From the NCBI GenBank assembly GCA_027257055.1, contig JAPVLO010000623.1, forward strand, positions 496,001-560,000: a stretch of DNA of 64,000 nucleotides, written 5' to 3'. Below, one piece after another: positions 25,096-36,905 of this stretch. Origin of the DNA: Cephalopachus bancanus. Lineage: Eukaryota; Chordata; Mammalia; Primates; Tarsiidae. Numbering within the stretch: the first letter of the stretch is position 1; each line of letters starts with the position of its first letter. The position numbers were made by a program, and so were the translations under genes. The notes beneath the pieces were generated by a model that saw only the letters and a program-made list of their open reading frames with translations, had not been told where the DNA came from and did not search any database.

Positions 25096-25243
25096 AAGCC
25101 TATGATGGGAGAGATGGAAGGGCAGTGGAAGTATAATTTTTTCATCTTCCCAAATTCTTACATTAACAACTAGGAAAAAACCCAATAACAGAACCTATGA
25201 ACAACCTTTACAATAAAATTAGGATATAAGAAACCCCTTTCAT

Positions 25244-25382
25244 AGCCAGGTGTGGTGATATACACCTATAGTTCCAGTTGCTTGGGAGGCAGAAGGATTG
25301 CTTGAGCCAAGGAGTTCGAGGCTGCAGCAAGTTATGATCATGCCACTGCTCTCCAGTCTCCATAAAAAAAGAAGAAGAAAAG
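25244..25382 (+). mobile_element. Alu-type monomer
   Basis: Single arm from agccaggtgtggtgatatac to ctgctctccagtctccat with a purine-rich tail. The internal spacing matches a free or truncated Alu monomer. Confidence 0.7.
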
Positions 25383-26169
25383 AAATTCCATTCAATCTCA
25401 AAATACGAGCAATGAAGAGAAACCACCAACAGTCATATGATCTGTATGGTATCATAAACAGAGGTCACATGCAGATGTGAGATCAGGAGAATATACAAAT
25501 ATCCAGTAAGTACTCAATATAAAAACACAGCAACCAAATTAGGAACAACAGCTGAAATTGGAAGGGACTTTGTCCATTCCAACAGTGGCTTAATGTGAGG
25601 GGTGTGAGATAACAAGGTCTGAAGCTGCTGGAGCAGTCCAGCCTTGTGAACTCTCAAAATTTACCAGTGAAGGCTCTCTTTCAGGACACTGATGAGAAAC
25701 TGTTGGAAGTGGAATTAAAATTGGACAGGACAAGGATAATAGAAACAAAGGAAAAGAGGGGCTAAACAAAAGTAAGAGAAAAGAAGAGAGAGAGGATATC
25801 AGAAAAAAAAAAACAACACAAAGGGGAGCTCTGTGAAGTTAGAAAAGCTACTTGAACCAAGTCTCTGTCTAAAAGTTCAGGAAAAAAATATTTCACATAA
25901 AATGAGCAACAGAAAAGTATCAAGATCAAGTCCCATACAAAGTTAATATAAAAAATACAAAATACAAAATAATGAGAATAAAAGCCCTATAGGCAAGGAA
26001 AGGACAATAGAAAGACATGCTTATAAAACACATCAAAAGTATAAACTACTAATAAATAAGCTAAAAAGAAATTAAGAAAATGATATAAGGTATGAAAAAA
26101 TAATGTAAACCAAAATTAGATAAACCCAAATAAGACGAGAGAATTCAAGAAAGAAAAAAAAGCTTCCCC
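25383..26169 (+). other. A-rich sequence, possibly degenerate LINE
   Basis: Strongly A-rich on the plus strand, like decayed L1 or HAL1 ORF1 sequence, but without a segment that I can align. No exon recognised. Confidence 0.35.
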
Positions 26170-27396
26170 TCTAAGATCAGAAATGAGGTCAAGATGCCCA
26201 CTTTTGCCACCTCTATTCAATATAGCAGTGGTTGATTTGCCAGAGCAAGTAGGCAAAAAATAATAATGATAATAATAAAGGGCATTGGAGTTGGACAGGA
26301 AAAAGTAAAATTATCTCTGTCTATAGATGACATGAACTTATATGCAGAAAACTCTAAAGATTCCTCAAAAAAACTATGAGAACAAATGAATTCAGTAATG
26401 ATGCAGGATCAATACACAAAATCAACTGTATTTCTACATACTAGCAATGAACATTATGAAAAGAAAATTAAGAAAACAATCCCATTTATAATAGCATCAA
26501 AAATAAAATATTTAGGAATAAACTAAACCAAGGAGGAGAAAGACTTGTATGCTGAAAATTGAAAACATTGCTTAAAGAAATAGAAGACATGAATAAATAG
26601 AAAGGCATCTCGTTTTCATGGATTGGAAGATTATATTGTTAAGCTGTCCATATAAGCCACAGTGATCTACAGATTCAATGCAATTCCTAATAAAATCCTA
26701 ATGACTTTCTGCAGAAAGAGAAAAACCTATCCTAAATTTTATATGGAATCTCAAGGAACTTCAAATAGCCAAAATAATCTTGAAAAAAGAACAAAGTTGA
26801 AAGCTGTATACTTCTTAATTTCAAAACATATCACAAAGCTATAGTAATCAAACAATGCAGTATTGGCATAAAAACATATAGATCAATGGAACAGAATAGA
26901 GACTCAAAAATAAATCCTCATGCATACAGTGAAATAGCCTTTGAAAAGAGTGTCATGGCCATTCAATAGGAAAAGTACATTTTCTTCAGCAAATTGTTCT
27001 GAGAAAAACTGATATCTATATGCAAAATATGAAGCTGGATGTTTACATTACATCATGTACAAAAATTAACTCAAAACAGATTAAAGACTAAATGTAAGAC
27101 CTAAAACTATAAAACTTCTAGAAGAAAACATAGGGGGAAAGGTCCATGACATTGGATTTGGCAATGATTTCTTAGCTATGATACCAAGAGTATAGGCGAC
27201 AAAAGTAAAAATTTAAAAATGGAATTACATCAATCTTAAAGTATGCTCATAAAAAAATTAACAAAGTGAAAAAACAACCCATGGAACGGGAGAAAATATT
27301 TGCAAATCATGTATCTGATAAGGAATTAATACCCAGAATATATAAAGAGGTCTTACAACAAAGAAAGTAAACAGCTCAATTTAAAAATGGGCACAG
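26170..27396 (+). mobile_element. old L1M ORF2 fragment
   Basis: Begins with a recognisable reverse-transcriptase segment (aagatgcccacttttgccac) and continues in order through thumb-like and C-terminal ORF2 wording up to 'tttaaaaatgggcaca', where an Alu interrupts it. Many stops and frameshifts; the catalytic region reads 'tagatgacatgaac', so a DD pair is just discernible. Confidence 0.75.
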
Positions 27397-27693
27397 GGTT
27401 GGGCACAGTGGCTCATGCTTGTAATCCCAGCACTTTGGGAGGCTGAGGCAGGAGGATTGCTTGAGCCCAGGAATTTGAGAACACCCTGGGACAACACAGT
27501 AAGACCTCGCCTCTACAAAAATAAAAAATAAATAGCCAGGCACAATGGCTTGCACCTGTACTCACAGCTACTCAGGAGGCTGAGGTAGAAGTATCACCTG
27601 AGTCCAGGAGGTGTAGGCTGTGGTGAGCTGTGATTGTGCCACTGCATTCCAGCCTGGGTGACATAGTAAGACCCCAACTAAAAAAAAGAAAAA
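27397..27693 (+). mobile_element. Alu, older dimer
   Basis: Standard Alu with agcactttgggaggctgagg in the left arm and gcctgggtgacatagtaaga in the right arm, then an A-rich tail. Confidence 0.88.
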
Positions 27694-28495
27694 AATCCTC
27701 AACAAAATGCCAGCAAACTAACATCAGAAGTATATTTAAAGGATTATACACCACAATCAAGTAGCATGTGTCCTAGGATAGCAAGGGTAGTTCAACATAA
27801 AATCAATTCATAACACTCTACATTAATAGATTGACAGAAAAGAAACCACATGATCATCTCAATTGATGCATTAAAAGCACTCTACAAATCTAACACCACT
27901 TTGTAATTTAAAAAAAAAAACTTGATGCATGTAAAAACCACAACTAATATCATACTCAATGATGAAAGACAAGTGTTCCCCTTAAGATAAGAAAGAAGAC
28001 AAGGACAACTGCTTTCACAAGGACAACTGCTTTCACCACTGCTATTCAATACTGTACTGGAAGTAGCAGACAGACCAATTATTCAAGAAAAAGGGAAAAG
28101 GAAGAAAAAGAAAAAAGTTAAAAGACACACTTCCCAATTTCAAAGCTTGCTAAAAATCTAGAGAAATTAAAACAGTATGTTACTGATGTAAGGATAAACA
28201 TATAGACCAACAGAATAGAATTGAGAGTCCAGAAATAAATCCACACACTTATTTTTGAGAAGGGTTTTAAGACCATTTCATGGAGAAAGAATAATCTCTT
28301 CAACAAATGGTTTTGGGACAACCTGGATATCCACATGCAAAAGAATGAACTTGGACTCCTATTTCAAATCATATAAAAAAATTAACTCAAAATGGGTCAA
28401 GGACTTATAGAAGAGTTAAAATCATAAAACTCTTAGAAGAAAACATAGGGGAAATCCTCATGATCTCAAATTTGATAATGTCAACAAATTAATAA
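27694..28495 (+). mobile_element. old L1M ORF2, second fragment
   Basis: Starts upstream of the reverse-transcriptase core (ggatagcaagggtagttcaa, then catctcaattgatgcattaa), so it repeats ORF2 territory already passed in 26170-27396 and must come from another L1 copy or a rearrangement. It has an internal deletion near 28085-28110, after which C-terminal ORF2 wording follows. Confidence 0.65.
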
Positions 28496-28500
28496 AAAGA

Positions 28501-28630
28501 GTGGCTCACACCTATAATCCCAGCACTTTGGGAAGCCAGGTAGCAGGATTGCTTGAGGCCAGGAGTTCAAGACTAGCCTAGGGAATACAGCAAGATGCCT
28601 AAGAAATAAAATAAAATTAAATTAAATTTA
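28501..28630 (+). mobile_element. Alu left-arm fragment
   Basis: gtggctcacacctataatcc to gcaagatgcctaagaaa, a single left arm lacking its first bases, with an A-rich tail. Confidence 0.75.
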
Positions 28631-28656
28631 AAAAATAATTTTTAAAAGATTTTCAA

Positions 28657-28786
28657 GGCCAGGCATGGGGCTCATGCCCGTAATCCTAGCACTCTGGGAA
28701 GCCAATGCAGGAGGATTGCTTGAGCCCAGGAGTTCAAGAGCAGCCTGGTCAACATAGTGAGACCCCCCACCTCTATAAAAAAAAAA
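28657..28786 (+). mobile_element. Alu left-arm monomer
   Basis: ggccaggcatggggctcatg through agcctggtcaacatagtgag and an A tail. The next Alu inserted at its end. Confidence 0.75.
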
Positions 28787-28794
28787 GGATTCTC

Positions 28795-28929
28795 TTCCAG
28801 CTACTTGGAAGGCTGAGGCGGAAGGATCACCAGAGCCCAGCAGGTCGAGGCTGCGGTGGCCAGGAGAGGCCACTGCACTCCAGTCTAGGCGACAGAGTGA
28901 GACTCCAACTCAAAAAAAAAAAAAAAAAA
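28795..28929 (+). mobile_element. Alu right arm only, with target duplication
   Basis: Starts inside the right arm (ttccagctacttggaaggct) and runs to the A tail. It is flanked by ggattctc (28787-28794 and 28930-28937) next to A runs, so the truncated element itself was inserted; it is not the remains of a longer Alu. Confidence 0.85.
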
Positions 28930-28965
28930 GGATTCTCAATATCTTTAGTCATTAAGAAAATACAG

Positions 28966-30614
28966 GCATAGGATGGGAACAAGATGGCGACGGCACAAAT
29001 GGACTTGTGAGATTCTTCATACGTGAGTTCCCAAAAAGACTCTTACTTTTCTTGCCCCATCCCCCAGCCCACCACCAGCTGCGCTGGTCTGAGGCCGGGG
29101 GACCTTCGGTCCCACGCAGGGCAGGATATTGCAGCCCCCTGCTGCTGCTGTTACACCGTGTGCATGGGAGTCTCGGGTCCCAGCTCCCTCCCTGGCTACA
29201 TCGTCTCCTGCCTAGCACCTAGCACCAAGCTGCTGGACACTCAGGGAGGCTCTGGGCACCCACCCCTCAGAGACACTGGTCCCATTCCTGGCTGAAGTAC
29301 CCCAGGGAGGGCCCAGGGCCACTGCCTGCCCTTTGAAGCTTTGGAGCTCTGGGCCAACCCTGGCTGAGGCACTCAGTGCGTGACCACAAGCTGGGGGACC
29401 CAGACAAGCGGAGAGAAACCGATCTGCAAAAACAGCCTTGGCCATTCTCCAGGCAGAGACTTCCAGTGCCCAGCCCACCTATCAACAAACCTTACCTCAA
29501 TTCTTAAGGTAACGTCGCGAAACAGGAAACAAAGCCCCACCCCTACACTGAATCAGACAAAAGCAATGCCCAGGCAGCTGACTAAAAAAAAAAACAAAAT
29601 CCAAACTGTCAGTAAATCTAGCTGCCTGCAACGAAAAACAAAGGGGAGAGGCCAGAGATCAGAGCTGAAGTGACTTTCGTCTGATCACTTATTTGGACTT
29701 ATGATTTTAACATTTTGACTGTTTGTTTTGATCACATTTGTTGTTTGTCTTCTGACTTACACTGTTTCTTCATTTTATTTGTCTGTCTCTGTGTAGCTAT
29801 CAGTACTCTTTAGGGAATCGTTCTTATGTGTCTTTTCAATTCTTTCCGGCCTTGTGTCTCTTTCTCATCTGACAGTTGGTATGTATGTCTGTTTTCCCTC
29901 TCGCTCTTCTCTCTTTCTAACTTCCTATGGACCCCCTCTTCCTCCATTATTTTCCTCTTTTATACCCCGCTTCTAAACCTAGGGACCAAGACTACATACT
30001 GCTGAATGGACAGTTTGTAAGGCAGAGGGAAATAGGTTCCAGTGTGCTCATACACCTGTTCATGGCTGCTAGAATCAGCATATACATTCGGAACCACAGC
30101 TTCCCTCTCAATTAAACCTCAAAACTGCAAAAAGTACAGATTGCAGCCTACACTCCAACCTCAAAAGTGAACAAAGCCAGCCAGGCTTGGTGGCTCAGCC
30201 TGTAATCCCACGCCTTTGGGAGGCTGAGGTCAGTGGATTGCCTGAGCCCGCGGGTTTGAGACACGCCTGGGCAGCAAGACCTCATCTCTACAATAAATCA
30301 AAAAATCAGCCGGGCATGGTAGTGCATGCCTGTAATTTTGGCTATTTGGAAGGCTGAGGCGGAAGGATCACCGGAGCCCAGCAGGTCAAGGCTGCGGTGG
30401 CCGGGAGCAGGCACTGCACTCCAGTCTGGGCGACAGAGTGAGACTCCAACTCAAAAAAAAAAACCAAAAAACAAAAAAAAGTGAACAAAGCCAGAAGACC
30501 CTCATAAGGAAGAACAGGATATTGCAGAAGAGAAATAAAAGCAACCCCACCTTCCCTCAAAAACACAATTAAAGAAAGGGAGGGAAAGGGGGAGAGAGAG
30601 AAAAATCTACACAA
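28966..30614 (+). promoter_or_regulatory. L1 5' UTR / ancestral internal promoter
   Basis: GC-rich leader of the L1 with CpGs. It begins with ggatgggaacaagatggcga, containing an AAGATGGCG YY1-type site about 20 bases from the 5' end, where human L1 also has a YY1 site. Sense orientation is opposite to ABCB7. Whether it still drives transcription cannot be judged from sequence. Confidence 0.6.
30180..30476 (+). mobile_element. full-length strepsirrhine-type Alu in an L1 leader
   Basis: gccaggcttggtggctcagc start, two arms, A-rich tail. Target duplication aaaagtgaacaaagcca, 17 bases, at 30163-30179 and 30477-30493, exact. Confidence 0.93.
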
Positions 30615-31600
30615 ATGAAGAAAAACCAAAAGAAGAGTAAGGGTTTCTCCCAGACTCCTGGGAAGGCAGACATTGAGAAAACTGACTTCGGAATGCAAAC
30701 AATGAAGAGCCCCCAGAATAAAGGGTCTCAAACTACAAACCTAGATATCAAGACATTAATGGAGAGATTAAAAAGAATTGAGGAGACACAAGAAGAAACT
30801 AGGAAGGAGTTGATATCTGAGATAACAGTAATAAAAAATTCTGTCAGTGAAATAAATAACTGATAAGCATGGAAAGCAGAATTACCCAAGCAGAAAAAAG
30901 AATCTCAGAGCTTGAGGACCAAAATATACAACTAACCCGAACCCTTAAAAACACAGAAAATAAGCTCAAAAAGACAGAACAAAACCTTTAGGAGATGAGC
31001 GATAATTTCAAGAGACCGAACTTAAGAGTAATTGGACTTCCTGAGGCAGAAAGAGAGACAGAGACCACACTAGAACGAACTTTCCATGAGATCATTCAAG
31101 AAAACTTTCCTTAACTAATCAATGATGTAAAAATTCAAACACAAGAGATTCAGAGAACCCCTGCAAGAACAAATGAGAAGACCAACTCCTAGACACATAA
31201 TAATTCGCCTAAACAAAGTAGGCATGAAATAAAAAATCCGAAAGTCAGTGAGAAAAAAAGGCCAGATCACCTACCATGGAAGACCAATCAGAATAGCAGC
31301 AGATTTATCTACAGAAACCCTGCAGGCTAGGAGAGCTTGTAGCCCTAATTCAAAGTCCTAAAAGATAAACAATTTCAACCAAGAATAGCCTACCCGCCCA
31401 AGCTAAGCTTCATCAGGGAGGGAGAATTAAAATCTTTCCCTAAGCTTCATCAGGGAGGGAGAATTAAAATCTTTCCCAGATATCCAATCCCTCAGAACTT
31501 ATGCTGCCACCAAACCAGCTCTACATGAAACACTTAAGAAAGTACTAAACACAGAAGAAAAGGAAAAAAGAACAACGTTCTTCAAAAGAGTACAGGGAAA
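30615..31600 (+). pseudogene. L1 ORF1 remnant
   Basis: An 82-codon open stretch starts with ATG at 30615 and contains a heptad-like part (around LMERLKRIEETQEETRKEL) consistent with the ORF1p coiled coil. It ends in a stop, then the frame continues broken, with the RNA-binding-domain phrase NLRVIGLPEAE readable near 31018-31050. ORF1p normally is a trimeric RNA chaperone packaging L1 RNA. A 37-base perfect duplication (31404-31440 / 31441-31477) adds a frameshift. Confidence 0.8.
31404..31477 (+). repeat. 37-bp perfect tandem duplication
   Basis: taagcttcatcagggaggga and the following 17 bases occur twice back to back. The antisense L1 at 63.80-63.83 kb has a single copy, so the duplication arose in this copy or its near parent. 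Confidence 0.95.
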
Positions 31601-31694
31601 AGAATAAAGTATACATGAACCAAGCCCAAAACCAAAAGAAAGACAAAAAAAAAAAAAGCCAAGTGGAAGAACAATAACTCTATAAGAACTCTAT

Positions 31695-34600
31695 GATAGG
31701 GATGAACTCTCACATTTCAATAATTAGCCTGAATGTGAACGGACTAAATGCACCACTGAAAAGACACAGAATGGCAAAATGGATAAAATATCACCAGGCA
31801 ACAATATACTGACTTCAAGAGACCCATCTCACTAGAAAGGACATACACAGACTCAAAGTAAGAGGATGAGAAACAAATTTTCAGGCGAATGGAAAACAAA
31901 AGAAAGGAGGAGTTGCGATCCTAATTTCAGACAAAATACCACTTAAGCTATCAAAAATTAAAAAAGATACATAGGGCCATTACATAATGATAAAAGGTTC
32001 ACTCCATCAACAAGACATATCTATCCTAAACATATATGCACCCAACATAGGTGCACCAACTTTCATAAAGCAACTTCTAGGAAAACTACAGAAAGATATT
32101 GCCTCTAACACCATCATAATTGGGAACTTTAATACCCCACTAACAACCCTAGACAGATCATCAGGACAAAAAATCAGCAAGGAGATCCGGAACCTCAATG
32201 AGACTCTGGACCAAATGGACTTAATTGATACCTACAGAACACTCCATCCAAAGACCACAGAATACACATTCTACTCATCACCGCATGGAACGTATTCTAA
32301 GATCGACCACATAATTGGCTATAAATCAAGAATAAGTAAATTTAAAAGGACTGAAATTCTACCATGCACCTTCTGGGAACAAGGTGGAATAAAAATAAAC
32401 ATCGACACCAACAACGTCCCCCTCAAAACCACAAAGACATGAACACTAAACAGCATGATGCTAAACAACTCCTGGGTCAATGATGAAATCAAAACAGAGC
32501 TCAAAAGATACCTGGAAACAAATGAAAATGAAGAAACATCTTACCAAAATCTCTGGGACGCCTTAAAAGCTGTAGTAAGAGGGGAATTTATATCCCTACA
32601 AACACACATGAAGAAAATGGAAGGAACACAAATTAACAGCCTAAGAAGCCACCTAAGGAAGCTGGAAAAGCAAGACAACAAAAATCCTAATTTCAGCAGA
32701 AGAATCCAGATCACCAAAATAAAAGCTCAGATCCAGTAAATAGAAGTCAAAAAGATAATACAAAAAAAACAATGAAACAAAAAGCTGGTTCTTCAAAAAG
32801 ATAAACAAGATCGATGGTCCCCTAGCTAGATTGACCAAGAAAAAATGAGAAAAAACCCAAATAAGCACAATCAGAAACACAAAAGATGAAGTCACACCTG
32901 ACCCTGAAGAAATACAAAAGATCATTAGAGAGTACTACATACACTTGTATGGAAACAAACTTGAAAACCTTAAGGAAATGGAGGACTTTCTGACATAACA
33001 CAACCTACCTAGGTTGGAAGAATAAGAAATTGAGACCCTAAATAGACCAATAACAATCAGGGAAATCGACTACGTAATAAGAAAACTACCTACAAAAAAA
33101 AAAAAAAACCCAGGTCCAGATGGCTTTCCAGGAGAATTCTAAAAGACATTTAAGGAGGAGCTTATAAGAATCCTACTGAAGGTATTCCAGGTGATGGAAA
33201 AAGATGGAACTCTCCCCAAATCATTTAACGAAGCCAACATCACATTGATACCCAAGCCAGGTAAAGACCCAACAAAGAAAGAGAACTACCGACCAATATC
33301 TTTGATGAACATAGATGCTAAAATTCTCAACAAAATCCTAGCAAACCGAATACAACAATACATCTCAAAAATCATCCATCATGACCAAGTACACTTCATT
33401 CCTGGGATGCAAGGTGGTTCAACATTCGTAAAACCATAAATGTGATTAAATACATCAACAGATGTCAAAACAAAAACCACATGATTATATCATTAGATGC
33501 AGAAAAAGCTTTTGATAAAATCCAGCACCCCTTCTTGATAAAAACCCCTTGAACATCTAGGCATACGGGGAACTTAATTGTAAGTTAATTGTAAGTTTAC
33601 TCAAAATAGTAAAAGCCATCTATGAGAAACCCACAGCCAGCATACTCCTAAACGGACAAAAATTGAAACCATTTCCCCTGAAAACTGGAACAAGACAAGG
33701 ATGACCACTCTCACCCCTCCTGTTCAACATAGTATTGCAAGTCCTGGCTTCAGCAATCAGAGAAGAGAAGGCAATCAGGGGTATCCAAATAGGAAAAGAA
33801 GAAGTCAAGTTATCTCTCTTTGCAGATGAAATGATTGGGTACCTTGAAAACCCAAGAGAATCTGTCAAAAACCTCCTTACACTGATAAAGACCTTTGGCA
33901 AAGTCACAGGATACAAAATAAATGTGCAAAAGACAATCACATTTCTTTACACCAATAATAAACAAACAGAAACCCAAATAAAATCCACAATTCCATTCAC
34001 AATAGCCACAAAAAAATGAAATACCTTAGTATCTTCCTAACCAGAGACATGAAAGACCTTTACAATGAAATCTACAAAACACTGCTCAAAGAAATCAAAG
34101 ATGACACAAACAAGTGGAAAAATATCCCATGCTCATGGATTGGAAGAATCAACATTGTGAAGATGTCCATCTTACCTAAGGCAATCTACAAATTCAATGC
34201 AATACCCATCAAATTACCAGCAACATTCTTCTCGGACCTAGAAAAAACAACATAGGAATTCATATGGAAACACAAACGTCCAAGAATAGCCAGAACAATT
34301 CTCAGCAAAAAAATCTAAGCAGGTGGTATCACATTACCAGACTTCAAACTTTACTATAAAGCTACAATCATCAAAACAGCTTGGTATCGATAGAAGAACA
34401 GGCATATAGATCAATGGAATAGAATTGAGATTCAGAAGCAAAACCTCAATTTCTCAACCAACTCATCTTTGACAAAGCCTCCACCACCTACCAATGGAGA
34501 GAGGAGATCCTATTCAGTAAATGGTGCTGGGAAAACTGGCTAATCACATGCAAAAGATTGAAACAGGACCCCTATCTATCCCAATGCACAAAGGTTAACT

Positions 34601-35540
34601 CCAAATGGATCAGAGACCTAAATGTAAAACCTCAAACCATAAGAACCTTATAAAATGAAGGACATACCCTCATGGAAATCGGAACTGGCATCCAATTCCT
34701 GAACAAAACCCGAAACCCACAGGTCATAAGAGAGAAGATGGACAAGTGGGACCTCATTAAACTGACAAGCTTCTGCAAAGCCAAAGAAACCATCAAGAGA
34801 ACAGGGAGACAGCCTACAGACTGGGAAAAAATATTTGCCAACACCAGGTCTGACAAAGGCTTAACATCCTGGATCTACAAGGAACTCAAACGTGCTGAAA
34901 AGAAAAAAAGAAACAACCCCATTATAAAGTGGGCAAAAGATATGAACAGACACTTCACAAAGGAAGACATCCGGGCAGCCAACAGACACATGAAGAAATG
35001 TTCAACCTCACTAATCATCAAGGAGATGCAAATCAAAACCACACTAAGATACCATCTAACTCCAGTCAGAATGGCAATTATCAACAACTCAAAAAATAAC
35101 AGCTGCTGGAGAGGGTGTGGCAAAAAGGGAATACTTCTACACTGTTGGTGGGAGTGTAAACTAGTGCAACCACTGTGGAAAGCAGTGTGGTGATTCCTAA
35201 AAGCTCTAAACATCAACCTCCCATATGACCCTGCAACCCCCCTACTGGGAATATACCCTGAAGAACTCAAATCACTCTATAAAAAAGATACCTGCACGTG
35301 AATGTTTATTGCAGCATTGTTCACAATAGCAAGAACCTGGAACCAACCATGCTGTCCATCAAAGGAGGACTGGGTTAAAAAATGTGGTACATGTACACGA
35401 TGGAATACTATGCAGCCATAAAAAAGAACAAAATCATGAATTTTGCAGCAACCTGGATGGAGCTAGAGTCTATAATACTAAGTGACCTCTCACAGAAACA
35501 AAGATCTGAGTATCACATATTCTCACTTATATAGTAGACC
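31695..35540 (+). pseudogene. L1 ORF2 remnant (endonuclease and reverse transcriptase)
   Basis: Endonuclease signatures SLNVNGLNAPLKRH, KKGGVAILISDK and NFNTPLTTLDRS appear at 31720-32160, with YSKIDHIIG at 32293-32320. Where other copies have FSDHSGI, this one reads FWEQGGI. The reverse-transcriptase part includes [20 protein letters not shown] (33235-33295), and the active site reads FADE instead of FADD near 33821. Stop codons interrupt it repeatedly, for example at CLQETHL where the Cys codon is a stop. Longest open piece 173 codons (34672-35193). Confidence 0.85.
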
Positions 35541-36613
35541 TTGATCATCCAATGCACTACTATAAAAAAATGACTGACAGTGCTGGGAAAGTATGGGGGT
35601 GGATGGAACTAATGGTAGTAAACATCTGTCTGGAGACGGAGAGACACCAATTATCAACAAGGGGGCCTGAATGACACATATTTGTATACCTAACCCTTAA
35701 CTGTACCCCACAATATCAAAATTAAAAATATCGATTATAAAAGAAAAAAACAAAAAAACAAAAAAAACCAAACAACCCCATTATAAAATGGGCCAAAGAG
35801 ATGAACAGACACTTCACAAAGGAAGACATCTGGGCAGCCAACAGACACATGAAAAAATGTTCAACCTCACTAATCATCAGGGAGATGCAAATCAAAACTA
35901 CACTGAGATACCACCTAACTCCAGTCAGAATGGCAATTATCAACAACTCAAAAAATAACAGCTGCTGGAGAGGGTGTGGTGAAAAGGGAACACTTCTACA
36001 CTGTTGGTGGGAGTGTAAACTAGTGCAACCTCTGTGGAAAGCAGTGTGGCGATTCCTAAAAGCTCTAAATATCAACCTCCCTTATGACTCCGCAATCCCC
36101 CTACTGGGAATATATTCTGAAGAACTCAAATCACTCTATAAAAAAGATACCTGCACTCATATGTTTATCACAGCATTGTCCACAATAGCAAGAACCTAGA
36201 CGCAACCATGCTACCCATCAAAAGAGGACTGGATTAAAAAAATGTGGTACATATACATGATGAAATACTACGCAGCCATAAAAAAGAACAAAATCAAGAC
36301 TTTCGCAGCAACCTGGATGGAACTAGAGTCTATAATACTGAGGAACCTCTCACAGAAACAAAGATTCGAGTATCACATGTTCTCACTCATATAATGGACC
36401 TTGAACATCCAATGTAATACTATAAAAAATGACTGACAGTAGTGGACAACTATGGAGGGGGGAGGGAGATGGGATTAACGGTAGCAAATATCTGTCTGGG
36501 GACAGGGAAACACCTGTTATCAACAGGGTGCCTGAATGAAATGTATTTGTATACCAAACCCTTAACTGTACCCCACAACATAATAAAAAATATTGATTAA
36601 AAAAAAAAAAAAA
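34911..36613 (+). repeat. tandem duplication of the L1 3' end
   Basis: Two units, 34911-35769 and 35770-36613, each start aaacaaccccattataaa and run through the ORF2 C-terminus and 3' UTR. The first ends in an A-rich stretch (35743-35767) exactly where the second begins. The units differ at several percent of positions. Confidence 0.85.
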
Positions 36614-36625
36614 AAAGAAAATGCA

Positions 36626-36896
36626 GCCGGGCTCGGTGGCTCAGCCTGTAATCCCGCGCTTTGGGAGCCTGAGGTGAGTGGATTGCCTGAGCCCGTGTGT
36701 TCAAGACCCGGGCGAGACCTAATGTCTACAACAAATAAAAAATTAGTTGGGCATGGTAGCATGCACCTGTAGTTCCAGCAACTTGGAAGGCTGAGTGGAA
36801 GGATCGCTTGAGCCCAGCAGGTTGAGTCTGCGGTGGCCAGGAGCGGCCACTGCACGCCAGTCTGGTTGACGGAGTGAGACTCCAACTCCAAAAAAA
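36626..36896 (+). mobile_element. strepsirrhine-type Alu with short deletion
   Basis: gccgggctcggtggctcagc start. A few bases are missing at the left-arm end (tcaagacccgggcgagacc). Target duplication aaagaaaatgca (36614-36625 and 36894-36905). Confidence 0.9.
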
Positions 36897-36905
36897 GAAA
36901 ATGCA

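Larger units (their letters stand above)
28966..36613 (+). mobile_element. near full-length young L1, degenerate
   Basis: Complete layout: GC-rich 5' UTR (from about 28966), ORF1 region (30615-31600), ORF2 (about 31695-35540), 3' UTR with the complement of the tail motif (ctgtaccccacaa), poly(A) to 36613. It carries an Alu in the leader (30180-30476), a 37-base tandem duplication in ORF1, and a duplicated 3' end (34911-36613). It interrupts an old L1M: aagaaaataca lies just before it and aagaaaatgca just after. Both frames are full of stops, so it is immobile. Confidence 0.88.

Noticed and set aside
28952..29488. GC-rich frames of 70-90 codons as a gene
   Set aside because: They lie in the L1 5' UTR, on both strands, with no recognisable domain.
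34672..35193. 173-codon frame as a novel protein
   Set aside because: L1 ORF2 C-terminal sequence; the same text recurs antisense at 59.7-60.3 kb.
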